This document shows, one piece after another, positions 34,915-42,742 of a stretch of DNA of 64,000 nucleotides (position 1 is its first letter; the number at the start of each line of letters is the position of its first letter). This DNA is from RGIG8745 sp045576655 (GTDB lineage: Bacteria; Bacteroidota; Bacteroidia; Bacteroidales; Bacteroidaceae). The stretch lies in the NCBI GenBank assembly GCA_045576655.1, contig JAZNGW010000008.1, positions 1 to 64,000 of the forward strand, in the 5' to 3' direction. The position numbers and the translations under genes are program-made. Below the pieces are notes generated by a model. It saw nothing but the letters and a program-made list of their open reading frames with translations, had not been told where the DNA came from and did no database searches.

Positions 34915-36180
34915 ATGAAGATTATAAGAACTTTAATATATTCCCTATACTTACTAACACTACCTATTGGAGCGATTGCCCGCACAACCGTGGATGGGGC
35001 TATTGACGAAGATTCGCAAAGAAGCGACTCTATTGTAGCCAACTATCTGAAGGGAACTGGAATTGAAATAACAGACAACAACTCCGTAAAGCTGCTGATG
35101 AGCGGACACGACAAATTCGTCGACATGTTTGAATGCATCAGAAATGCCAAATCGTTTGTCCACCTTGAGTATTTCAATTTCAGGAACGACTCCATAGCAG
35201 GACTGCTGTTTAAGATCTTGACACAGAAAGCGAACGAGGGCGTGGAAGTAAGAGCTTTGTACGACGACTTCGGAAACAGGTCGAACAACCAGCCTATCAA
35301 AAAGGCACAGCACGACTCCATCAACAATCTTGGAGTAAAACTTGTTAAATTTGACCCGCTAAAATTTCCTTATGTTAACCACATCATACCGCGCGATCAT
35401 AGAAAGATTGTTGTTGTGGACGGTAAGGTTGCCTACACGGGAGGCATGAACGTGGCAGACTACTACATAGAAGGCATTGAGGGAATTGGTCCGTGGAGGG
35501 ATATGCACATGAGAATCGAAGGTCCTGCGGTTAATGAGCTGCACAGGATTTTCGCCACAATATGGGAGGATGTTACCGAAGAAAAAATAGAAGGTCATAA
35601 ATACTTCCCACAGCACATTGGCAATAAAGGGAACAAGAGAGTCGCAATAGTTGACAGAGCACCAAAGGTGAGCAATGAATCAATAAGAAACCTTTTTGCC
35701 AGTATGCTTGACAACGCCAAGCACAATGTACGCATCATCAATCCCTACTTCGTACCGACGCATAAAGTAAGGAAGGCGTTGAAACGCGCCATAGGCAGAG
35801 GTGTTAATGTGGAAATCATGCTTTCTGCCAAGAGCGACATAGCCCTAACCCCTGATGCGGCGTTCTATGTAGCGAATAATCTTGAGAAAAGAGGGGCAAA
35901 GGTATATGTTTTCAACGGCGGATTTCACCACACCAAAGCCATGTGGGTGGACGACACCTTCTGCACGATAGGCTCGTCAAATATGGACAGCCGCAGTCTT
36001 AGATGCGACTACGAAGTTAACACTGTAATATTCAACCGTGAGACTATAGACGAGCTTAACTGCATGTTTGAAACCGACATGGAAAATTCGGACTTACTCA
36101 CACGAGATTATTGGAAAAAACGTTCTACTTGGAAAAAGTTCGTAAGTTGGTTTGGAAACTTGCTCACACCTGTATTATAA
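34915..36180 (+). CDS. Phospholipase D family protein (cardiolipin synthase-like)
   Basis: 421 residues with a hydrophobic N-terminal segment (MKIIRTLIYSLYLLTLPIGAIA) that could be a signal peptide or anchor. Two HKD motifs are seen: DHRKIVVVDGKVAYTGGMN and HHTKAMWVDDTFCTIGSSN. This is the two-domain PLD layout of ClsA/ClsB-type enzymes, which join two phosphatidylglycerols into cardiolipin. Only one N-terminal membrane segment is present rather than two, so an envelope-located phosphodiesterase is possible. It is the first gene of an unusual operon with polysaccharide-acting genes. Confidence 0.85.
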   Translation: MKIIRTLIYSLYLLTLPIGAIARTTVDGAIDEDSQRSDSIVANYLKGTGIEITDNNSVKLLMSGHDKFVDMFECIRNAKSFVHLEYFNFRNDSIAGLLFKILTQKANEGVEVRALYDDFGNRSNNQPIKKAQHDSINNLGVKLVKFDPLKFPYVNHIIPRDHRKIVVVDGKVAYTGGMNVADYYIEGIEGIGPWRDMHMRIEGPAVNELHRIFATIWEDVTEEKIEGHKYFPQHIGNKGNKRVAIVDRAPKVSNESIRNLFASMLDNAKHNVRIINPYFVPTHKVRKALKRAIGRGVNVEIMLSAKSDIALTPDAAFYVANNLEKRGAKVYVFNGGFHHTKAMWVDDTFCTIGSSNMDSRSLRCDYEVNTVIFNRETIDELNCMFETDMENSDLLTRDYWKKRSTWKKFVSWFGNLLTPVL

Positions 36181-36199
36181 TCTATTAAAATCTGATATT

Positions 36200-37693
36200 A
36201 TGAACATTAAGACTCTTATCATAGCTTTTGCTTTATTTGCAGGAATCTGCACATCCACAAACGCGCAACATCCTAAGAGAGAATTCAGAGGCGCCTGGAT
36301 TCAATGTGTCAATGGACAATATCTTGGAAAATCGCCAAAAGAATTAAGACAGATGTTGTCTAACCAGCTCGATGTGCTACAAAATGCAAAAATTAACGCC
36401 ATAATATTTCAAGTAAGAGCTGAAGGCGATGCTCTTTACCATTCAAAACTGGAACCATGGAGCAGATACCTCACAGGCAAACAAGGCAAAGCACCAGAAG
36501 ACGGTTGGGATCCACTGGAATGGATGATTAAGGAATGTCACAAACGCGACATGGAATTGCATGCATGGATAAACCCTTACAGAGCAAAAACCAAAGGTAC
36601 AACATCACTTGCAACCAACCACGCCGCCATCAAATATCCTGAAAGAATATTCCAGTACGGAGACCTGTATATATTTAATCCTGCATTAGAAGACAACATC
36701 GAATACACTTGCGATGTTGTCGAAGACATTGTAGAAAGATATGACGTAGACGGTATTCATATCGATGACTATTTCTACCCCTACCCAGAAGCAGGAAGAG
36801 AAATACCTGATGGGGATTTTTACAGAAAAGATAAGCGCGGATTTGACGATATAGGCGACTGGAGAAGGGATAATGTCAACAAACTCATAGAGGCACTCCA
36901 CAGTTCCATACACAAGACTAAACCTTGGGTAAAATTCGGTGTCTCTCCTTTCGGAATATATCGTAACGACAGAAATGGGGGAAATACCAAACACGGCAGT
37001 GCTACTAACGGGCTCCAAAACTATGATGACCTTTATGCCGATATAGTTTTATGGCAAGACAAGGGATGGGTTGACTACCTTGTGCCACAAATATATTGGA
37101 ATATCGGTACTAAGGCGGCAGACTACGATGTCCTATGCCAATGGTGGAACGAATATTGCAGCAAACGGCCTCTTTATATCGGCCAAGACGTGGAACGCAC
37201 AGTAAAAGGCGTTGATCCAATGAATCCTAACAGACATCAGATGCAGAAAAAGTATGACATACAGCGCTCTCTTCCAAATGTTTCCGGAAGTTGTCAATGG
37301 TATGCAGCCTCTGTAGTAAATAATCCTGGAAACTACAGGACAGTGCTTGAACAGGTGTACCATAAGTATCCGACACTTCAACCAGAGATGACCTTTATAG
37401 ACAAGAAAGCACCTAAGAAACCAAGAAAAACAAGAATCGAGACTCACGACAATCGCGTGTATCTCGCTTGGGATGCTCCCAAAGCAAAAAAGGAGATGGA
37501 CAAGGCAAAACAATTTGTTGTATACCTATTTGAACCAAATGAAAAAATTGATCTGAATAATCCAACAAAAATACAGGCCGTATCTCACAAACAAAACTTT
37601 GAGCTCAAAGGCAACCTAATTGGACACACGATTGTTATAACAGCGTTAGACCGTATGCACAACGAATCTAAAGGCGTAAAAATTAAACTATAA
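36200..37693 (+). CDS. GHL10/DUF187 family glycoside hydrolase-like protein
   Basis: 497 residues from ATG 36200, with signal peptide MNIKTLIIAFALFAGICTSTNAQ. The catalytic-type TIM barrel follows: EFRGAWIQCVNGQYLG, AIIFQVRAEGDALY, LHAWINPYRAKT, VDGIHIDDYFYPYP and YLVPQIYWNIG are the conserved strands, with the paired Asp in HIDDYF. The C-terminal 90 residues look like a fibronectin III domain (RIETHDNRVYLAWDAP). The family is thought to cut peptidoglycan-type or other glycans; the substrate is not established here. It lies 19 bases after the PLD gene. Confidence 0.88.
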   Translation: MNIKTLIIAFALFAGICTSTNAQHPKREFRGAWIQCVNGQYLGKSPKELRQMLSNQLDVLQNAKINAIIFQVRAEGDALYHSKLEPWSRYLTGKQGKAPEDGWDPLEWMIKECHKRDMELHAWINPYRAKTKGTTSLATNHAAIKYPERIFQYGDLYIFNPALEDNIEYTCDVVEDIVERYDVDGIHIDDYFYPYPEAGREIPDGDFYRKDKRGFDDIGDWRRDNVNKLIEALHSSIHKTKPWVKFGVSPFGIYRNDRNGGNTKHGSATNGLQNYDDLYADIVLWQDKGWVDYLVPQIYWNIGTKAADYDVLCQWWNEYCSKRPLYIGQDVERTVKGVDPMNPNRHQMQKKYDIQRSLPNVSGSCQWYAASVVNNPGNYRTVLEQVYHKYPTLQPEMTFIDKKAPKKPRKTRIETHDNRVYLAWDAPKAKKEMDKAKQFVVYLFEPNEKIDLNNPTKIQAVSHKQNFELKGNLIGHTIVITALDRMHNESKGVKIKL

Positions 37694-37712
37694 ACCCCAA
37701 AACACATCTATT

Positions 37713-38192
37713 ATGAAAAAAGCATTATCAGGTGTTGCTACATTATTTTTTGCGTTTGCATTATCATCATGCCTTGACGATAGCAACAAAAATGCAGAAG
37801 CAGAAATATCATACTTTGCCACTTGTGACAGTATCACCTTTTTTGATGAGAACGACACTATATACAAGGATGTCATTATCGACGGATTTGACAGTCTGAA
37901 ATTAGCAGGAGCTAACTCCCTGTTCACAACAAAAGCAGTCATTGATTACGGATATATGGCATTAGCCATAGCGGAATGTAATCGCCTTGCCTCTGAAAAA
38001 TATGGCAAACTAACACAACAGTACAGTTTGGAAGATATAAAGGAGGTTATATTTCAGATAAAACAAAACACGCTTGGAGTAAATAACGCTTCTGAAATTC
38101 CGCTTGACGAGTTCACCGCAGCATTGTCATTAAGGAGTACATACACAAGTAATGCCGACACTGTAAAAACTTTCAAAACAATATTTTGGTAA
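37713..38192 (+). CDS. Hypothetical lipoprotein
   Basis: 159 residues with a lipoprotein signal (MKKALSGVATLFFAFALSSC, Cys at 20) followed by an Asp/Asn-rich start typical of surface-exported Bacteroidetes lipoproteins. The rest is mixed helix and strand, with no recognised domain. It is 19 bases after the glycosidase-like gene and ends directly against the start of the PL11 gene, so it is part of the operon. It may assist substrate binding or secretion. Confidence 0.7.
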   Translation: MKKALSGVATLFFAFALSSCLDDSNKNAEAEISYFATCDSITFFDENDTIYKDVIIDGFDSLKLAGANSLFTTKAVIDYGYMALAIAECNRLASEKYGKLTQQYSLEDIKEVIFQIKQNTLGVNNASEIPLDEFTAALSLRSTYTSNADTVKTFKTIFW

Positions 38193-40088
38193 ATGAAAAG
38201 AGGGTTACTCTGCATCATAAATGTTATTTGCGCTATATGCACTATAGCACAACCTAATTATAATCGCGACCTAATTATTCACGAGAAGTTAGGACGCGGT
38301 TTTGTGGTTTTTAACGACCCTGACAACAGCGACAGCATTTGTCTCTCATGGAGACTCCTAACAGATGACCCTAAAGATATCGGTTTCAACATCTATTCCA
38401 ACGGTCAGAAAACGAACCACTCACCAATAACGCAATCAACATTTGTCAAAAAGGGAAAACCTCTAAGCAAATCAAACATCATATACGAAATAACACCCGT
38501 AATCAACGGTATTGAAGATAAAAGCAATACGACATCATACACATACCAACCGGATTCACCATCAGGTTATTTACCAATCAAGCTCAACAAACCGAAAGGA
38601 GGAAGCACTCCTGATAGGCAAAGATACGATTATATCGCAAACGACGCTTCAGTTGGAGATATGGATGGTGATGGGGAATACGAGATCGTTTTAAAGTGGG
38701 AACCAACCAACTCACATGACAACTCTCATGAAGGGTATACAGGAAATGTCATTTTTGACTGCTACAAAATAACAGGAGAGCAACTGTGGAGAATTGACTT
38801 AGGGCATAACATAAGAGCTGGTGCCCATTATACCCAGTTTATGGTGTATGACCTTGACGGCGACAACAAAGCAGAAGTTGTGATGAAAACCGCCGACGGT
38901 ACTATCGACGGCAAAGGGATATGTATAGGCGACTCTACTGCTGACTACAGATTTACAGGCTACATAAACCAGCCAATAACAGGTAAAGGCGCAAAACCTA
39001 GATATGTAAAAGGACGCATACTTAACGGCCCTGAATATCTAACAGTGTTCAACGGACTGACAGGAGAAGCCATGTTTACAACCGATTACATTCCTGCAAG
39101 AGGCGCCCCTATGGATTGGGGAGATTCATACGGAAACAGATGTGACAGATTCCTTGCTTGCATTGCTTATCTTGACGGAATAAGACCTAGCGTTGTTATG
39201 TGCCGCGGTTACTATACAAGAAGCGTACTTGCAGCTTGGAACTGGGATGGCAAAGAATTGACCAACACCTGGACTTTCGATACCAAAGAACCTAAATGGC
39301 AACAATATTCAGGACAAGGTAACCATAATCTGCGAGTTGCGGATGTTGACGGAGATGGATGCGATGAAATAATTTATGGTTCAATGACTGTTGACAATGA
39401 TGGAACTGGGCTATACAACACACGAATGGGACATGGCGACGCCCTTCACCTATATGCATTCTATCCAGACAGCAACAAACTTCAGTTCTGGAACGTGCAC
39501 GAAAACCGCAGAGACGGTTCTTCGTTCCATGACGCAGCAACAGGAGAAGTTATATTTCAGATACCAAGTAAAACGGATGTTGGAAGAGGTATGGCTGCAG
39601 ATATAGATCCCACAAACTACGGTCTCGAAATGTGGTCATTGGATTCAAGAGGTATTAGAAACGTAAAAGGAGAACTTATTGCTGAAAATGTGCGAATTCC
39701 CGTAAACAGTTGTGTTTGGTGGGATGGCGATTTATTGCGCGAAATGCTTGACAGAGGTACTATCAGCAAATACATACACACCTCTAAAGAATGCGTTACA
39801 ATAAAATCATTCAGAGAAGAATGCTCTTTTAACAACGGGTCTAAAAGCAACCCATGCTTATCTGCCGACATCCTCGGAGACTGGCGTGAAGAAGTAATTG
39901 TAAGAACGCACGACAATTCAGAACTTCGGGTATACACAAGCAATCACCCCACCACTTATCGTGCCCCCACTTTTATGGAGGATATTCCATATAGAATAAG
40001 CGTTGCAACACAAAATGTGGCTTATAATCAGCCTCCTGAACCAGGTTTTTATTTTGGTTATGAATTGAGTGCAAAAATTGGGAAATAA
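38193..40088 (+). CDS. Rhamnogalacturonan lyase (polysaccharide lyase family 11)
   Basis: 631 residues starting right after the previous stop codon (TAA-ATG). A signal peptide (MKRGLLCIINVICAICTIAQ) precedes an N-terminal beta domain (RDLIIHEKLGRGFVVFND) and an eight-bladed propeller with calcium-binding turns (GDMDGDGEYEIVLKWEP, YDLDGDNKAEVVMKTADG, ADVDGDGCDEIIYG, SADILGDWREEVIVR). This is the architecture of YesW/YesX, which cleave the rhamnogalacturonan I backbone of pectin by beta-elimination. No SusCD pair, rhamnosidase or YteR-type hydrolase is adjacent, so this is not a full pectin locus. Confidence 0.93.
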   Translation: MKRGLLCIINVICAICTIAQPNYNRDLIIHEKLGRGFVVFNDPDNSDSICLSWRLLTDDPKDIGFNIYSNGQKTNHSPITQSTFVKKGKPLSKSNIIYEITPVINGIEDKSNTTSYTYQPDSPSGYLPIKLNKPKGGSTPDRQRYDYIANDASVGDMDGDGEYEIVLKWEPTNSHDNSHEGYTGNVIFDCYKITGEQLWRIDLGHNIRAGAHYTQFMVYDLDGDNKAEVVMKTADGTIDGKGICIGDSTADYRFTGYINQPITGKGAKPRYVKGRILNGPEYLTVFNGLTGEAMFTTDYIPARGAPMDWGDSYGNRCDRFLACIAYLDGIRPSVVMCRGYYTRSVLAAWNWDGKELTNTWTFDTKEPKWQQYSGQGNHNLRVADVDGDGCDEIIYGSMTVDNDGTGLYNTRMGHGDALHLYAFYPDSNKLQFWNVHENRRDGSSFHDAATGEVIFQIPSKTDVGRGMAADIDPTNYGLEMWSLDSRGIRNVKGELIAENVRIPVNSCVWWDGDLLREMLDRGTISKYIHTSKECVTIKSFREECSFNNGSKSNPCLSADILGDWREEVIVRTHDNSELRVYTSNHPTTYRAPTFMEDIPYRISVATQNVAYNQPPEPGFYFGYELSAKIGK

Positions 40089-40146
40089 AAAGTTAAGAGT
40101 TGCACCCCTTAGCTTTTAACAGAAACAATATATACTTTGAGATGTA

Positions 40147-41409
40147 TCATTTGCTGATATTCTCCAGGAGTTTTAGTTCGTGTCCCTTATTTAATTTATA
40201 ATAACATTCTTTCAAACCATCGAACCACAAATCCGTCTTATCAGAACTATACCTACGTGCCGACTCATAATTCTGACAAGCCATAGCATATAAAGACTTT
40301 AGTCTGCCTTGAGATTCTAAATAATCATTTTTAGAAAAAGAATCAGCGAATAACCTAGTAAGCCTTTTATCCTCCTCACGTGCCTTCTTCAAATAAACAT
40401 CCGCTAAACAAGAATAAGATTCAGCGTCATCATTTTTGATTTTTATCGCATTGCTATATGAGACGATAGCAGAATCCTCTAACTGACAAATTTGTTCCTC
40501 CGTTCCTTTGACAAACCAATAGTTTCGGTTTGCCGGATTCAGTCTCACTGCTTCTCGCGCTAGATTCAATGCATTAGCAGTATCTCCCTCGTCATTATAA
40601 CACTTTATCAATGATGCGAAAAAATATTCCTTGTCAGGATACTTTAAAAAACATTTATTCAATAAATTCAAATACGAAGTCTTATCACCTATCTGATTAT
40701 ATGATTTGCACGCGAGTTCCAAAACCAGTGCTTGACGCAAAGAATCTCTTACAGCAATTGGATACATCTTTAAAAGAGTTTTGTAATCTTCCGTCGCATA
40801 AGCAGACATTACCGCTAATATTGCCAAACGGGAAGCATTTGCATCTAATAATGCCTCAGGAATCGAATCCTCCTTACTATCAAATGTATAAACTCCACTT
40901 TTCCACAACTCTGTCTTAATATACAACTCTACAAACTTGCAAGTTCTCTGATAGTCCCTCTTAGTGTAAAAAAATTTTCCTGCATTCTCAAGATTTGTTG
41001 CAAAGAAAGAGAATTTTTCATTAATGTTTTTGTAAAACTTACGTTTAACACGCCCCTTGGCATCCGGAATCCTACTAATGCTGTCACATTTCAACCCATC
41101 AGCAAAAACCTCATATATATAATCCATATATTTAACGGTGTCCGGATTGTTTGAAAGATATATTTTCCTATTTTCAGCAAGAGCCAAATTATAGTTCGCA
41201 TTCATCCATATATTATATAGTTCTGCATCAGACTTCGCTTCTGTAAATTTTGACATTGCAGACTTTATCCGGGCATTGACTTCCGAATACTTATCATCCT
41301 TAATATAGCTACGCAATTCCTTAAGAAGTGCCTTCCTATTATAATCGGATTCCTGAGCCTTCAGAACAAAGATATTAAGAAGCAGAACTAATGACAGTAA
41401 CATTTTCAT
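40147..41409 (-). CDS. TPR protein with signal peptide (paralogue of the neighbour)
   Basis: 420 residues from ATG 41409, with signal peptide MKMLLSLVLLLNIFVLKAQ. It is helical throughout with degenerate TPR units, clearest near residues 240-350 (DEGDTANALNLAREAVRLNPA). The N-terminal half has the same layout as the next gene, with a section of NxDTxKYMDYIYEVFADGLKCD matching the neighbour's KKFFENQKLIVEYYSKCDEL. The two are probably an old tandem duplication. Role unknown; likely periplasmic. Confidence 0.7.
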   Translation of the reverse strand: MKMLLSLVLLLNIFVLKAQESDYNRKALLKELRSYIKDDKYSEVNARIKSAMSKFTEAKSDAELYNIWMNANYNLALAENRKIYLSNNPDTVKYMDYIYEVFADGLKCDSISRIPDAKGRVKRKFYKNINEKFSFFATNLENAGKFFYTKRDYQRTCKFVELYIKTELWKSGVYTFDSKEDSIPEALLDANASRLAILAVMSAYATEDYKTLLKMYPIAVRDSLRQALVLELACKSYNQIGDKTSYLNLLNKCFLKYPDKEYFFASLIKCYNDEGDTANALNLAREAVRLNPANRNYWFVKGTEEQICQLEDSAIVSYSNAIKIKNDDAESYSCLADVYLKKAREEDKRLTRLFADSFSKNDYLESQGRLKSLYAMACQNYESARRYSSDKTDLWFDGLKECYYKLNKGHELKLLENISK

Positions 41410-41451
41410 ATATAACAAACACTAACAAATTAATCTTACGAACTATTCTAA

Positions 41452-41486
41452 AAAGATAGGACTGCTAAAAGAGCAGCCCTATCTTT
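41452..41486 (-). terminator. Terminator after the second TPR gene
   Basis: AAAGATAGG-A-CTGCT (41452-41466) pairs with AGCAG-C-CCTATCTTT (41472-41486), with one mismatch. On the minus strand it runs into T residues, ending the gyrA-TPR transcript. Confidence 0.82.
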
Positions 41487-41513
41487 CTTATAATCTCATT
41501 TATTCAGACAACT

Positions 41514-42716
41514 CTATTTTGAGTAATATTGTTTGTATGGTTTTGCCTTTGCTGGCTGATTCAAATTTGTATAACAAACATAAAGCTCATATCCATAAAG
41601 GTCAGATTTCTCAGGATAAGCAGATTCTACTTTCTGGAAGAAACCTATAGCTTTATTAAATGCTTCTTCGCGGACAGCCTTATTTGACTGATTTACCTGA
41701 GCAATCATCATTGCAGAACGCCCTGCCATAGAAAGAGCTTCTGCATTATCAGAATCAACTTCAGCGGCTTTTGCATAAGCATCTGTTGCCTCTGCATACT
41801 TCTTCAATTCATACAAAACGCGTCCCTTGTTATAATAAGCAAATTTATCATCTGGGAATGCAGTAATCAGTTCATCACACAAAGTCAAAGAAGCATTCCA
41901 GTCTTGCTTTTCCAACAAAGATGTAAGCAACCACTGTCCGTACTGAGACATATCCTTATAGTTATCGTAACCATATTTGATATATTTATCCTTCATCTCA
42001 GTTTTTCCTAACTTGTCGCAAAGCATGACCAACTCACCGCAAGCAAACTTTCCATACTGCTTAGATGCAAGCGACTTCTCCAACGCTACAATAGCATTTG
42101 CTTCATCCCCCTTAGTTTTATATGCTGTTGCAAGATAATAATTAATATCGCCTACTACAGAATCTGGATCTGCAATATCAGTCAATCCTGTAAATATAGA
42201 GTTTTTAGCACTCTCATTGTAATAGTTGATATACATAATGCTCAAATCAGGATCTGACACAGCAAGCATACCTCCCGCATTGCGAAGATTCATACGCGCA
42301 CCTTTTGCTACAGGCTGATTAAGCGGACGATAAACCTCTTTTGGCAACTTACCTTTCTTATTTGGAGTATGCTCCAACTCGTCACACTTTGAGTAGTATT
42401 CTACAATCAGTTTCTGATTCTCAAAGAATTTCTTAGTATCAAGTTGTCCTGTCACATTACGGTCATTAAGCATCCTGTTCATATAGAACACCTGGACTTT
42501 CGCAGCCGTATTCCAAGTGTCTGCCATAACCGCAGTTTGAGGATGCTCCATTGCGAGCTGAATCAGTTCCCACGCCTCATCCAATTTCTCGTATTTGAGT
42601 TCTTTGGGATTGGCATTAAATGCAGTAAGCGCAACATTAGCCTTATTCAAATTTGACTTTTGGGCAAAGACTGTACCTGCAGCCATTACCAATGCACATA
42701 ATAAAACCTTTTTCAT
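41514..42716 (-). CDS. TPR protein with signal peptide
   Basis: 400 residues, signal peptide MKKVLLCALVMAAGTVFAQ. TPR units are clear at about 210-330 (AIVALEKSLASKQYG; DKFAYYNKGRVLYELKKYAEATDAYAKAAEVD). The N-terminal half is a conserved helical domain shared with the gene at 40147. It starts 26 bases after gyrA and has no obvious promoter of its own, so it may be co-transcribed with gyrA. It is likely a periplasmic or membrane-associated scaffold; specific role unknown. Confidence 0.78.
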   Translation of the reverse strand: MKKVLLCALVMAAGTVFAQKSNLNKANVALTAFNANPKELKYEKLDEAWELIQLAMEHPQTAVMADTWNTAAKVQVFYMNRMLNDRNVTGQLDTKKFFENQKLIVEYYSKCDELEHTPNKKGKLPKEVYRPLNQPVAKGARMNLRNAGGMLAVSDPDLSIMYINYYNESAKNSIFTGLTDIADPDSVVGDINYYLATAYKTKGDEANAIVALEKSLASKQYGKFACGELVMLCDKLGKTEMKDKYIKYGYDNYKDMSQYGQWLLTSLLEKQDWNASLTLCDELITAFPDDKFAYYNKGRVLYELKKYAEATDAYAKAAEVDSDNAEALSMAGRSAMMIAQVNQSNKAVREEAFNKAIGFFQKVESAYPEKSDLYGYELYVCYTNLNQPAKAKPYKQYYSK

Positions 42717-42742
42717 TACTAATATAGTTTTAAGGGTTAAAC

